From: Cutaneotrichosporon cavernicola
Taxonomy: Eukaryota; Basidiomycota; Tremellomycetes; Trichosporonales; Trichosporonaceae
Reading direction: 5' to 3'
NCBI RefSeq assembly: GCF_030864355.1
Contig: NC_083395.1
Span: forward strand, 620,001-684,000
Length of the DNA stretch: 64,000 nt
The stretch's first letter is position 1; every line of letters starts with the position of its first letter. The position numbers were made by a program, and so were the translations under genes. Positions 11,460 through 22,765 of the stretch are shown piece by piece. The notes beneath the pieces were generated by a model that was given only the letters and a program-made list of their open reading frames with translations, made no database searches and was not told the DNA's origin.

Positions 11460-11982
11460 ACGTCCGCTACTTCCCTGGGGAATCTTGAAGGAGGTGCCCT
11501 CCGCTGTTAGTGCCTGAGTAACAGGGTTTCGCAGTGCCCATTGTTCTTCCACAGTCGAAAGTCGGACAGAGTTGAACACCAACTGCCGTGAGGGACACTT
11601 TGAACAGTGTCTGTTGCAGCAGACCTAGGACGGAGGAACGGGGGCCGGAAAGATGCCCCCTGCGTTGTGGGGGATAGGGTATGGAAACTCACAACTGTTC
11701 CCCCGACCCGCAATGAGCATCGAACCCGAGCATACACACTGACAGTGAGCCTCAGCCAGCCTGAGCCCCGGCTACCTCGACTCCTATCACTGAGGTAAGC
11801 GGTGTGACGGCCAGTGGTGTGATGGAGTTCGGTGGTCAAGATGCCTAGCAAAGGCAGTGGTCATGTTCCTCGAGTTTCAACGGTGGCAAGAGTTGAGGCA
11901 AGCAAGCGGCACCTGTGAGTTTGCCGAGACACTACAATATACGCCGGGACTGACAGAGACTCCAGCCCCCTAGTGCCGTTTC

Positions 11983-12020
11983 CCTGCATCAGCGAGAATC
12001 CTTGCATCAGCGAGAATCCT
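11983..12020. repeat. 18-bp tandem duplication
   Basis: Two adjacent copies of TGCATCAGCGAGAATCCT. About 60 bp downstream are two further short inverted repeats: GCGCTTA/TAAGCGC near 12078-12099 and CCTCGC/GCGAGG near 12101-12117. Confidence 0.8.
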
Positions 12021-13518
12021 CTCTACGCATATCTTCTGTGTCTTGAAGATCCCTGGTCTTTGATTCCTTCAGCCTGGCGCTTATCGTTCGTTAAGCGCAC
12101 CTCGCCCAGCGCGAGGTCAGCAATCTGTCTGGTACTATAGTTGCTGCGATTTCATTTGACTTGCAGGAATTGACCAGACAATGTCATTCTCTGTCTCCCC
12201 ACGAACTGTCTTCCAAAAACATGTCTACGCTACCGAAGTGTTGTTGATGATCGTCTTGGGCCACAGATGATGGGTAATGGTGAGTCACAACTCGTCCAGT
12301 ACTGTCGCCCATGCGACACTATCAGCAAGCTCTATCCCTTCAACCTAACTAATAACAGACTTCACAGTCAGCTGTTTGAGCCGAACCGCAGCCACAACAC
12401 TCCTTTCTGATCGCCCTAGAACTTTGTGGAGAGACGCAGGAAGTATGACTGTCGATAATCTCCCCAGTACCATCTCTGATACTGCGAGATGGTAAAATCG
12501 CACTTCGTGGTTCGTTCATTGCCCTAACCACTCCCTGTATGCGATCCTACTCAGGGACTTCTGTCGAGGTTTCACTATGCCGTTCACATTAGTATTGACT
12601 AATGTGGTGTGGTGGAAACCTGTGTGCGATAGAAGATCGAATTCAGTCAACGGCATGGGTGGAAGAAAGGAAAGGTACTGGGCAACACCAAATGGGAGGT
12701 CACCTCTGCGACGAGTGTCACACCAAAAGAGGAGACCACAATTTCGGTGACATGCACATCCAGAGCCGATTCAGGAACCGTTAGACGTCCGTCGCCTTGA
12801 TCTTGATGAATCTCCCATGCGTCCAGGCTACTAGTTTCTCGTTGCGCAAGAAGCTAGGAGAAGTTGGGTGTACCTGGCTTGATGTAGCTTGGATTTCATA
12901 AGCACATGGTACAGTGTTGTACATCAAAACCGTGTGAAGTCGGACATATTGCTGACCTTCGGATTCCTCTCCTAATGGCGTTATTGTGGCCATGCATGGC
13001 GGGTCGGACTGTCGTGACTTCGGCTCTGTGAGGAAACCGTCGGTGGAAGTCAATATAGCTAGTGTTAGTGGAGTGTGACGGGAGATTGGGAAGCACATGT
13101 CCATGGTTGGGGGGGTGGGGGTTGACAACACATAAGGACAGACCAGATAAATCTTAAACATTGTAATATACCAGATGACACTGAATGTCATCGCACCCAC
13201 CACCCAGGCTACACCCCACCACGAGCAAGAGGTTTGTACCTATGTGGTAGGGGTGGTGTCTGGAACAGAAAATGAGACCCAATGACCATGTTTTTAGGTA
13301 TGAGTATCAACGGTCATGGTGGACTCCATCATTGTCACAATTTCTGTGCAGGGGATGGTCAACACTGTCTCTGTGAGAAAGATAACAATGTGACGGGCAA
13401 TAGGAACTACCACGAATGGTACTTGTGTCTCGGATAAAGGGTGGGCTGCCAATATTACGGTATCTGTGTCAGTTTGAGTTTCACAAGTACTTCGGTGGAA
13501 TAGCAAAGGCTTCAGGAT

Positions 13519-13578
13519 CCTGGGAAACTGGTTACACGAAGAGCAGCGTCTGGGAAATTGGTTGCACGAAGAGGAGCG
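13519..13578. repeat. 30-bp imperfect tandem duplication
   Basis: Two adjacent copies of a unit beginning CTGGGAAAYTGGTTRCACGA differ at a few positions. Non-coding as far as can be seen. Confidence 0.8.
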
Positions 13579-15663
13579 CTGTGTGAGTTGCAGATGTGCC
13601 TCTTCACGGTCAGATCAATGCGGATGGAGCGTTGAGAAACGCCGGACAGAAGCCGTCCGACTTCAAGAGAGCAGTCCTGCAAAAGAAGCGTGAGTATCCT
13701 TGGGCGGTGCGGTGGAATACTGTTTGTGTCAATCATTGTGAAGCGTTCATTTCCTCAAAGGCGGCGTCCACAGGCCCATACTTGACATCGAGGCAGGGTA
13801 TGTCAGACCAGCACAAGGCTTCCATGAATGAATTTCTGCTCCCAACACTTCAAGACGTGTCTGAAACTTCGGGGAATCCATGTTGAGTATTGCAACTATG
13901 CATGGCAGTTGACTAAACAGAACATGGTTTTGCACTACAAATTGTGCTCTTGCCGTCGTGAGCCCATCGAGTTGAAAAGCGTCATGTTGAGCTGCTGGGC
14001 CATGTGCTGTCTCACGCCATATCCGATATTTCCACCACGCCTGAGATCACAATACTACCGGATGCAGTATTTTGTAGAGAATTATTTTATGTCGTAAATT
14101 ACCCAAAGTGGAGTTCAGGTATCTACCGCCTTGTTGGGGGAGAGCGATGTTACTTACTGAGACGGCACTTGCGCCACACATATAACATATTTCAGCCCAA
14201 ACCTCATCCCTAGTCTCAAACAATAGTCATTCAGAGGGCAAGGCTTCCAGAGATTACAGAAGCTTTGTCTTGCAAAGTGGGACCTTGGAACTGCGAAACA
14301 TCATTACTCTATCTGAACACCGAATCGCTGGACGGCACGTTGACCCAGTTTGGGTTACCACAGTGCAAGGTGACTGAGATCTTTGTACCATACCGGGCCA
14401 TATTCGCTACAAGTGCCCATCTGCTGTTGAAAATAGACGATGGTAGACTCCCGGTGTCGCGCCAAGTATTCTGACGAAGAACATTATCAGGACGTACTCC
14501 CCCACACCCAGCTTTTTGTAAGTGAAGTGATCTGTGGAGGTTCCTAAGAAAGCGGGTAGGATAGGAACAGAGCTATCTTGCTCCTTTAGCCAAGCGGTAA
14601 CAAAAGTGCTCAGATAATGGTAGTACCTTTAGTTATAGTAGTAAGTATCATCTGTGAGTCGGCAGTTACCGCAGAACTGTCATTCTTACCGGGGTTCTAG
14701 TTGTCGATGACTTCCAGCTTATCCCAGCATAGTGGGGACAATGAGCTGTTGGGTTCCATATTTGAATTCCAGACAAGGCTACCAAGACAAGGCTCCGCTT
14801 GTAAATGTGACTGGACTGTTGGGCACGAAGAGGGAAACTCTAGTCCAGCCAATGTCTTGAACACAATCAGTCGGATTAGTACGTAGGTAGTAGTCACCTT
14901 GGCAAGTGATGGATATGGCTCTAGAGTGGTCATGGTTTGCAGTGTTCCGTTGCTATTCGAACACTGATCATTACTGTGTACAAGTGGGGTCCAGAACCTG
15001 CCTGTCACGATGACGAACATTGTTTCCCTTCTCGATAGACTCTGCCTCGTGTTTGTAGATGACAGGCCGATCCATACATGACGGATTAAGCTCGGGATTA
15101 CCTGTTGACACCATAATAACATGTGAAAATGAAATACGGAATGGAGCCGAAACTGTCAGAATGCAATAGCTCGACTCCTGGGCGGAGAGTGGCCGACTGC
15201 CAGTGACCCTCCCAAGTCTGCTGGACTCAGCCAACCATTCTCGCTCTGACTCCGTAGCATCGTACAGCAAAGGATACTTTCGTATATTTACAGTAATGTC
15301 AATCAGTTGTGCTCACCAACATGAGTTTAGGTGCTAGAGCTCTTCCAGAAATATTTTTGTCCAGGATATGCAGACTGCACCTCGGAGGCCTGTGAGGTGC
15401 ACTGACTTGCGATTCGTTTCTCTGAAAGTTGAAAATATGGAGTATGAATGTTCTTCCCCAAACATCACGACATCGCTCGGCAATAGTTGCAGATGCATCT
15501 ATTTCACTAGACAATTGTGGCAGAAGTTCATGCATCAGCTTATGAGCCAATCTAGCTGTAACTCCGCCTTCCGTTCAACGAGATGCAACTTCCAAGTTGT
15601 TAAACTCGGTTGGGTGCACCGGTCGGAAACTGGTCTACATCGACATCGCATGCCCTAAGATGG

Positions 15664-15730
15664 CTTTCGTACCTCTCAGCACGGGTCAACGGATGGTAAG
15701 TATATGACCCGTGCTGATGAGGAACGAACT
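15664..15730. repeat. Strong stem-loop (13-bp perfect core, about 25-bp imperfect stem)
   Basis: TCAGCACGGGTCA (15676-15688) pairs perfectly with TGACCCGTGCTGA (15705-15717) across a 16-nt loop. With one bulge, pairing extends outward through ACCTC/GAGG and CGTA/ACG. A T-rich tract (TTTTTT) follows at about 15734. Its function is unknown. Confidence 0.85.
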
Positions 15731-16236
15731 TAGTTTTTTCACCCGTTGCCACCAACCAGATTCAGCACTGACAGTGCATATAGGGCATGTTCTGATCTGC
15801 ATCTGTCGTTATCTCCGATGACGATGAAATACTGAGTCTGGGCCAGAGCAGATTCGACGTCGGAATGCGGAGTGGGCCAGTAAGTAAGCATTAGGGAGTG
15901 GGGCAGCTGGAGACGACATACCATCCCATCAGAACCGATTGCTAATGTGCCTGCCCGGCCAATAGCTACCCATATATCAGTGTCTTACAGATAATAGCAT
16001 TAGGGAACAGCGCGAATCGGCACTTAAAGAGGTGCAGAGAAGCAATCCAAGGTATTGAGATAGTGAGGAGCAAGCCGAGAAGGTCTGTGTGATAGAGGCT
16101 CCAAATGAGCTGACAGGTACTCGAGGCGACCGGTGATTGGAACGTGACATGGATGGGGCAGGAGGATTATACTGGTGTGAGTCTGGGTTCTGGAGAGGCA
16201 GCATCTGGATGCCCGACTCACAACGGTAGATGTCTC

Positions 16237-17091
16237 CTACTGCTTGCTGAGTCTGTCCCACACTGCGTCCACCATCTGGTGGTCCAGGCCCAGGCCCATC
16301 TCAGTGCAGAGCCACTGTTGCACATCGTCCCTACTGGCAACATCTGCCTCGGCCGTTCCTTGCCTGTCAACCTTCTTGAAGTGCGCCCCGAAGCAGGTCA
16401 CGCGATAGTTGCCGTCCCACGTTGCGCAAAGAAGGTTCGAGGAGAACAAGCCCCCGGGGTAGGTGCAGACGAACCAATTCATAGCGACAATGTCGGCGTC
16501 GACGACAGGCCGGGGGGTGAAACCGTAGAGGGGCGTCCAGGCATCGCCGAAGGCAGACTCGAGTACGAGGATGACGTCGCCGCCCATCTTGTTAGGCCCG
16601 ACGTCCTCGCGTGCTTCAGCCGCGGGACGAACGCGGTAAGCACCATACGACCCTTCCTGAACACCCGAGCCAGAGTTCAGGCGCACGGGGATGGTCGGCG
16701 TCGCACGCCCGAAGCCGGCGTCGAAAAGGTACTCTGCGGAGTCAATGTGGACGACGGTAGCGCAATGCGTTTGTGCCAATGCTGAATCGGTGGTGGGTCC
16801 AAAGTACACGCGAGCGAGGATCGCTTCGGTCTTGAAGCCGAGAGCCGCCAGGGCTGCTCGCGACAATATCGCGTGCTCCATGCAGTAACCGCCGCGGCGT
16901 GCTTCGAGTAGTTTGGAGAACACGTCCTCCTCATCCACGCTGACAGGAGTCCCGGTGAAGCTAGTGACGTTCTCCCAAGGGATGGCCCGCAAGTGGGCTG
17001 TGAGGATAGTGGATAGCGCTGCGAAATCGAGTCGCTCAGGCTTCGCGATGTTGAGACGAGCAAGATAGCGCTCTGCGAGAGGAGGGGACAT
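16237..17091 (-). CDS. Arylamine N-acetyltransferase (NAT family)
   Basis: A single exon of 284 residues, the usual NAT length. The enzyme transfers acetyl (or in some fungi malonyl) groups from CoA to arylamines. The Cys-His-Asp triad is visible: Cys in ARRGGYCMEHA, His in LAQTHCATVVH, and Asp in YLFDAGFG. The N-terminal helical part (SPPLAERYLARLNI...LRAIPWENVTSF) matches NATs, which usually read IPFEN there. The start at 17091 (MSPPLAERY) was chosen by homology. The frame is open to a Met at 17265, adding 58 basic residues, so a mitochondrial or other targeting extension cannot be excluded. It is divergent from the LigD-type gene and shares a promoter of at most 243 bp. Confidence 0.92.
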   Translation of the reverse strand: MSPPLAERYLARLNIAKPERLDFAALSTILTAHLRAIPWENVTSFTGTPVSVDEEDVFSKLLEARRGGYCMEHAILSRAALAALGFKTEAILARVYFGPTTDSALAQTHCATVVHIDSAEYLFDAGFGRATPTIPVRLNSGSGVQEGSYGAYRVRPAAEAREDVGPNKMGGDVILVLESAFGDAWTPLYGFTPRPVVDADIVAMNWFVCTYPGGLFSSNLLCATWDGNYRVTCFGAHFKKVDRQGTAEADVASRDDVQQWLCTEMGLGLDHQMVDAVWDRLSKQ

Positions 17092-17334
17092 CGTTGCGAA
17101 TACACCTGGGCGAACACACCTGGGCGGAGACAGGATGCGAGGTTGACGAAGGCGAGTGTTCAGAGGGATGGACACAGGGATGTGGACGAGTTGTCTGTTG
17201 GCCATAATCAGACTGACTTGGCCTTGCTGACTAAAGGAGCCATTTTGCTTCCGTGCCATCGTCATCAGTCGTCACCTCCGTTATCTTATCGTTCTCTCAC
17301 CATCTCCACTTTCACCATCTCCACTTTCAGAACC

Positions 17335-18247
17335 ATGTTCACGCTCCACCAGCTTGCCAAACCCAATCGGGGGCAGAAAGATGGGGGTCAACCCCGGCTT
17401 TACAGCGAACAGGATCTCAAGACATTTCCCGTCCTGCAAAAACGGAATTTGTGGTGTATCCAGCGTCATTGGGCCACGTCCCCTCACTACGACCTGCGCC
17501 TCAAACTCCGCAACGGTCTACATAGCTGGGCCATCCCCAAGGGTCTTGTCGGTATGCTACCTCCTGTAACAGGCTTAAAGTCAGGGGAGATGCGTTTAGC
17601 TGTACAAACGGCCATACATCCCCTCAGTTACGCAACTTACGAAGGGGGTGATTCTGGGATGGCAGGGCGAGGAACACGTGGGTAGAGTTCTTTAGGTACG
17701 AGCTCATTCAAGTCCTCTGGGATGTGGGCTTCTACACGATTGAAGAAGCCGGGTGTGATCCCGACAGTCAAAAGGGCGAATCTGATCCGTGCGACGGAGC
17801 ATGATGCAAGACGCTGACCTGACAGAGATGGCGCATTCGAGGAGGAAAAGCTCGATTTGGCATTGGACATGATCTCATCTGACAAGAAGCGCAGCTTTGT
17901 GGTCACCCTTCGAGGAGGGAGAAAGGTTCGTGAGGATGAAGTATCAATGTTGATGACAGCTGGATGGGGCCTGTGAGCTTAGGAGTCGAGGCTTGAGACT
18001 GAATGAACGCAGCCTTCATGCTCACGTATCCGCCTGGCCATGACCAATACAAAAGTACCGGGGAGCCCAAGAAGGAATGGCTTCTACGCCTGGCCCCGGG
18101 CGTTGATGGACCTACCTGGGATCCGGGCGGGGAGGAAGGACCAAAGTATTGTCGCAGTGTGAAATGTGAGTGTCTTCCAGTTGGAAGGCCGCTGACGACG
18201 CAGCTGGACGCACAATGGCAGAGATTTGCAGAGGAGAAAGGAGATGA
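17335..18247 (+). CDS. Stand-alone LigD-type 3'-phosphoesterase domain protein
   Basis: The protein resembles the N-terminal phosphoesterase (PE) domain of bacterial DNA ligase D, which trims 3' ends at breaks during end joining. Visible signatures are CIQRHWATSPHYDLRLKL (the H-x6-H-Y-D-x-R metal/active-site motif), LHSWAIPKGL, and EMRLAVQTAIHPLSYATYEG. Further on come VLWDVGFYTIEE, a basic beta segment (KRSFVVTLRGGRK), KSTGEPKKEWLL and the C-terminal SGRTMAEI. There is no ligase or polymerase domain. My model has introns near 17650-17715, 17787-17824, 17933-18012 and 18168-18203, with the stop at 18247. In this model the usual IPEG-x-YG loop between YEG and WDVG is missing. A G5 run at 17644 suggests either an intron there or a single-base frameshift. 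LigD_N-only proteins are known in other fungi. Confidence 0.8.
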
Positions 18248-18450
18248 GGAGAAAGGATGCAGGAGGGACATGACAACAGTAGCGTGTGCATTATGTTCCG
18301 TTCAGCGGTGCCAGCGGTTGCCAGGTTGCTAGCGAGGCAGTCTCTGTAGGCAGCTACAGGGAGCACGGTCCAAAGACCCCAGGGGGGGGAGCAAAAAGGT
18401 TTCTTTCCATCACGACCGTGTCGCTCCACCCCCGCCCAGTTCTAACGATG

Positions 18451-19438
18451 CTAGGTGGATTTGACGGCGATGCCTCGCAGGCGGACGTACATGATTTCCC
18501 ATCCGCTGGGACAGGCTTCAGCACAAGGCGAGTCTGCCAGAATGCCAGCTCCCGGAGCTGAGTCGCACCAGAACGCGTCCGGCCGAGTCATTTCGCTAAC
18601 CTCGTCCATCATCTTGTCCGCTTCGGTCTGGTTGAAAGCCATCATGAACGAGTTGCGTGCAAAGGTCTTGAGCCAACCGACCATGTCTGTCGACAGAGCG
18701 GTTGGGCGAGGTACGAGGTCAACCTGGACTGGTTGCAGGCCGTGCTTGATGAGGAGCTTTGACTCGTCAGCTTGACCACTGCCACTGCCTTATTTACCTT
18801 TGAGTACTGCTCGGCCGTGGGGAAGTACCATGGGTCTGATTCGATAGGGTTGCCTCCATGGCGACGAACAACTTCGTGGAGAGCACCACGAACGCCAGTT
18901 CTGTGCCGTCAGCCAATGTATGGCTTCAATTTGGCCTCCTCACACGTTTCCAAAGCCGCCAAACTCAAAGACCGCGCGGCCACCTGGCTTGAGAAGCCAC
19001 TTCATCGTTTCCACGACACCTCCTGGATCGCGCTTGCACCAATGGAACGTGGCAGAGGAGAAGACGGCGTCAAACTTGCCCTCGAGAGACGGATCAAGTG
19101 TAGTGTGGTCCTGGATGTCGCCTTTGAAGTACGCAACGTCAAGCTTGCCAGAATTGATTGCTGCGTGTTTAAGCTGGTGTGAGGCCACATGTCACAATAT
19201 ACCTTACCATGTCCTCGCTCGAGTCGATTCCTACGACCCTGCCCGATACGCCCACAGCGAGCTTGATCTTCTCCGTGAGCTGGCCCGTGCCGGCCCCGAG
19301 GTCCACGATCGCCTCGCCTGGCTGGGGGTTCAGCATGTTGAGAATCGGAGACGCATGCTTGTCTGAGAAGACAAAGTCCCCATGCTTGAGGTAGTTCTCG
19401 GTAGTATGATTTGTGAGAGAGGCTGTGTAGTCTGGCAT
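18451..19438 (-). CDS. SAM-dependent methyltransferase (class I, trans-aconitate-methyltransferase-like)
   Basis: Four exons give about 270 residues. Rossmann motif I is AIVDLGAGTGQLTEKI, then RVVGIDSSEDM, motif II-like KLDVAYFKGDIQDH, and the acidic/aromatic FDAVFSSATFHWCKRDPGGV. KWLLKPGGRAVFEFGGFGN follows (post-motif III). The third exon gives GALHEVVRRHGGNPIES and DPWYFPTAEQYSK. The last exon gives MVGWLKTFARNSFM and ends RGIAVKST. Spacing of motifs and the FHW element match the small-molecule carboxyl methyltransferase group (Tam/BioC-like). The substrate is unknown. Introns were set near 19171-19204, 18903-18943 and 18769-18798. The start at 19438 is 264 bp from HNT1 on the other strand. 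Confidence 0.85.
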
Positions 19439-19702
19439 GGTCTGTTGGAGGGATCTGCGAGTTGAGATGAACTGGATCTCAAAACGTCTCTACCAATTGA
19501 TTGACCTTGGTTGACACGTTCTGGCGGTTGGGTGCGCACAGGATGTTCTCTCTCACGGTCATGTCCGCAAGGCGTGAGAGGAGGGGGTTAGGTGGGCACC
19601 CAACTGGGAGTTAGTTTGGTTGGAGGTCATTTACGTCATTAGTATTCACGGATTCTAGCTCCCAACATCACACACCACCATACCACCACGCCACTTAGTA
19701 GA

Positions 19703-20547
19703 ATGTCTTCTCTTGCTTCGTGAGATTGACCATGTTTCGGCCGCCTCGTCCGTTCTGACACATTCAGGTGCATCTTCTGCAAGATCATTAAGGGTGTGTG
19801 ACGGCCCAAAGGCCAAGTCCGTGTGTTATTCTGACGCCTCTCTCCTGCAGGCGAAATCCCTTGGTGAGTTGCTAGCCGTTCTCCAACTTCGTTGACGCGA
19901 CCAAGCTTCAAGCTCATTGAGACCGAGACCGTGCTCGCGTTCATGGACATTGGCCCGATCGCGAAGGGACACTGCCTCGTGATCCCCAAGTGTGAGCTCA
20001 ACTAAAGCATCCGACTTTCGCAAGGGAGGCCATCGCACCCGCGTCTGGTGTCGTGCTAACTGTCTAGATCACGCTGCCAAGCTGGCTGACCTGCCGGAAG
20101 ACCAGATGGGAGACATCCTACCTGCGCTCACCAAGATCGCTAAGGCTTCGGTGAGAACTTCCTTTGTTGCAAGAGCTGACAATGTCTAGGGTTATGAGGA
20201 TTACAACATTCTCCAAGTGAGAAGGAGGAGAGACGAACGCTGACATGATTCAGAACAACGGCCGCCCTGCTCACCAGGTTTGTTCCGACCACCCATGTTC
20301 AAGAGTAGGCCTAACCCAATCAGGAGGTCGACCACGTCCACTTCCACTACATCCCCAAGCCTGCCGGCGCCGGCGACAAGGCAGGTCTCGTTGTTGGTTG
20401 GCCAAGTAAGAGCTTCTCCTCAATCATCCAAGAGGTTGCTGACACCATCAGTCCAAGGGGTATGGCGGCAACCGAAGCTGGCACTGACCTCAGCTTTCAA
20501 AGGAGGATATCCAGAAGGCTTACGACGAGCTCAAAGGCAAGCTCTAA
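19703..20547 (+). CDS. HNT1: HIT-family adenosine 5'-monophosphoramidase (HNT1/HINT1)
   Basis: A small HIT protein (about 135 residues) built from around ten exons, an extreme example of the intron density here. Reconstructed parts are MSSLAS, CIFCKIIKGEIPCFKLIETE (N-terminal HINT signature), VLAFMDIGPIAKGHCLVIPK, KLADLPEDQMGDILPALTKI, GYEDYNILQNNGRPAHQEVD, and the histidine triad HVHFHYIPKP. It ends GLVVGWP-IQG-LSKEDIQKAYDELKGKL. The family hydrolyses adenosine phosphoramidates such as AMP-lysine. Joining WP to LSKED in frame requires an 8-nt exon at 20452-20459. An alternative is one longer intron with a shifted C-terminus, which would lose the family-like LSKEDIQKAY helix. Confidence 0.92.
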
Positions 20548-21142
20548 ACATCGTCATGAACCCGCCAAGACAACGCAGCAATAGGTACAAGTGTACACTG
20601 TCCTGTTCAGGAAGGATGCATTGCATGGTGGTAATCTCTGGGGGCCAGCGACGCCTGATCAGCCGGCGAAGGCTAGAGTTTTGGGCTTGGTCGGTGGACT
20701 CGTCGACAACCCGCGTCAAGCCTCTGATCTATCTTCACCATTTAGCTTCACAACAGCCTGGGTTGCGATCATCGTGAATGATTGCTTGTACCGTTGTCTA
20801 ATTACGCCCGGCCCACAAGAGAGAGCAAGGCGTACTCAAGACCCGGTTCCGAAGGCTTGTTCGAAGCACCTTTTCCCAGCAACGTCACGAAAACGCGAGG
20901 GTGAGAGACAGCCAAGGCGATGGAGGAGAGCCAAGGCGTCGTCGTCTGATGCAATGTTGCAACGACAAAGAAGATGCATTCAAGTTGGGGGCGAGGGGAG
21001 GGTGTGCGGAAGGCTCTACGGCGTTCTCTCGTGTGGCACAGGAGCGGAGGCAATTAAGCCCGGTGGAGGTCGATCAACCATTGTTCAGCAGGTGCCAGTT
21101 CATTCCCACTTGCTCACTCAATCATTCCATCCATTCAACAAC
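20548..21142. other. Intergenic region HNT1-DDI1
   Basis: About 595 bp, with open but motif-free frames on both strands. It holds the HNT1 3' UTR and the DDI1 promoter. Nothing else was recognised. Confidence 0.55.
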
Positions 21143-22607
21143 ATGCGGCTCACCGTCATCGCCCCAGAGAACGTTTATGAACACGAGGTTGACCCATCCA
21201 TGGAGGTCCGCGACGTCAAGGCGCTTGTGGAAGCCGAGGTTAGATTACTGTACTGAGACCCTGCTGACGTTGAAAGACGGGCACGCCTGTTGAGAACCAG
21301 ACGCTCTCCACCGACTCGGGAGTCGCGCTTACCTCTCTGGAGAAGTCTCTGTCCAGTTACGGCCTTACGGGGAATAGTGCTACGCTCTTTCTTACTTTCA
21401 GGTAACCTCCCGTTCGATCGACATGTTGCTAACTTGAGCGACCACCGCCCCTTCCCGTCGGCAACATCTGGATCGTCGTCGACCAGTGATGACGACTTTG
21501 AGAGGATGCGTCTCCAGGCCCTAGGCGATCCGAGGCTGATGAACCAGCTGCGTCAGGTGAGTGCCAAGGCGAATGATGTTGGTTGACGGTCAAGGCGAAT
21601 CCCGAGTTTGCCGCTGCGATCCAGTCAGGGGGCGCGAGGTTCCGTGACATGGTTCGCCACCAAGCGGAAGATGTGCGGCGTACTAAGGAAGAGAAGGAAC
21701 GGCAGACCGAGCTGCTCAACGCCGACCCGTACGACATCGAGGTAAGGCCCACCTCGGACCTATTGTGCTGACAGGTCAAGGCTCAGAAGAAGATCGAGGA
21801 GGCTATCCGGATGGAGCGGGTTCTGGAGAACATGTCGCATGCCATGGAGTACTCTGTGAGTTGATTTGATCACGACATTATTCATGCGACAGCCTGAGTC
21901 GTTCGGGCGCGTTACTATGCTGTATATCAACGTGGAGGTCAACGGACACCCTGTTAAGGCGTTTGTCGATTCTGGAGCGCAGTCGACTATTAGTATGTAC
22001 CCCAGGAGGCTCATCGCTGATCATTAGTCTCACCAGAGTGTGCGGAGGCGTGTGGTATCATGCGCCTCATTGACAGGCGATTTGAAGGCATAGCGCAAGG
22101 GGTTGGCACGGCCAAGATTCTCGGTCGTGTGCACTCGGCGCAGATGAGGCTCGGCAACCTCTTCCTTCCTGTAGCGTTCTCTGTTCTGGAGGGCCAGTCC
22201 GTGGACCTTTTGTTCGGCCTCGACATGCTGAAGCGCCACCAGGCGTGTATCGACCTCGCGGCCAACTGTCTGCGTATCGGGAACACCAGCATCCCTTTCC
22301 TGTCCGAGCACGAGCTCCCCGAGCAGGCTCGGATGCGTCCTGTTCTCGCACCTGAAGCACCGGGACCATCGACTTTGCAGCCCCAGCCATCGGCCGGACC
22401 TTCAGTCACTACTCCAGCGCTTGCTGGCTCGTCGCGCGCGGCCGGGACCACCCAGTCATCGGCGGACATTCAAACTGTGAGTGGCCACTACTATGACCGA
22501 CCTGACGCCAGCTCGTCAGTCTCGGTGCCACTCCTGACCAGGCCGCTCAGCTGCTGGAGGCTTCTGGAGGCGACGTCGATGTGGCCGCGTCCATGCTGTT
22601 TGGTTAG
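21143..22607 (+). CDS. DDI1: DDI1-like ubiquitin-dependent retropepsin (UBL-RVP-UBA)
   Basis: A shuttle/protease of the ubiquitin-proteasome pathway. The N-terminal ubiquitin-like domain is [17 protein letters not shown]...[22 protein letters not shown] linker with [19 protein letters not shown] and NPEFAAAI follows, matching the conserved helical Ddi1 region. The retropepsin-like domain has the catalytic aspartate in [13 protein letters not shown], then [19 protein letters not shown], the flap/helix [20 protein letters not shown] and [11 protein letters not shown]. After a Pro/Ser linker and a last intron, the UBA domain reads [20 protein letters not shown]...ASMLFG and ends at the TAG at 22605. 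The DSGA catalytic motif is intact. It is convergent with the WRAP73-like gene (158-bp gap). Confidence 0.95.
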
Positions 22608-22765
22608 AGAGTACATGGCGCATGTTCACAACCCATCACCATTTGTAGATGAGCAACAAACAGTCGTCCTACGTAACTATGTTGGTCAATTGGACCTCGT
22701 TGTTTGGCTCATCGTATATCGTAGCATAATATATCGACCTCTCCCGTTCGTTGCATATGCAGTCT

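Larger units (their letters stand above)
10519..16236. other. 5.7-kb gene-poor region
   Basis: This is the largest stretch without a recognisable gene. It is visibly less GC-rich than the surroundings and carries stops in all frames. A few 60-140 codon open frames occur, for example minus 12781-13203, minus 13294-13506 (Thr/Val-rich), minus 14697-15122 and minus 15299-15550. None shows a family motif, and I could not join them into one coherent gene. It contains several short tandem repeats and one strong hairpin (listed separately). A decayed gene or transposon relic is possible, but no transposase, reverse transcriptase or terminal repeats could be seen. Confidence 0.5.

Noticed and set aside
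12078..12117. Short inverted repeats taken as a possible tRNA or structured RNA
   Set aside because: Stems of 6-7 bp with loops of the wrong size; no tRNA boxes.
10519..16236. Retrotransposon or DNA transposon in the gene desert
   Set aside because: No reverse transcriptase, integrase, transposase, LTRs or terminal inverted repeats could be recognised by eye.
17092..17265. 58-residue N-terminal extension of the arylamine N-acetyltransferase
   Set aside because: The frame is open, but NATs normally begin at the MSPPLAERY position and the extension would fill most of the shared promoter. Kept only as a note.
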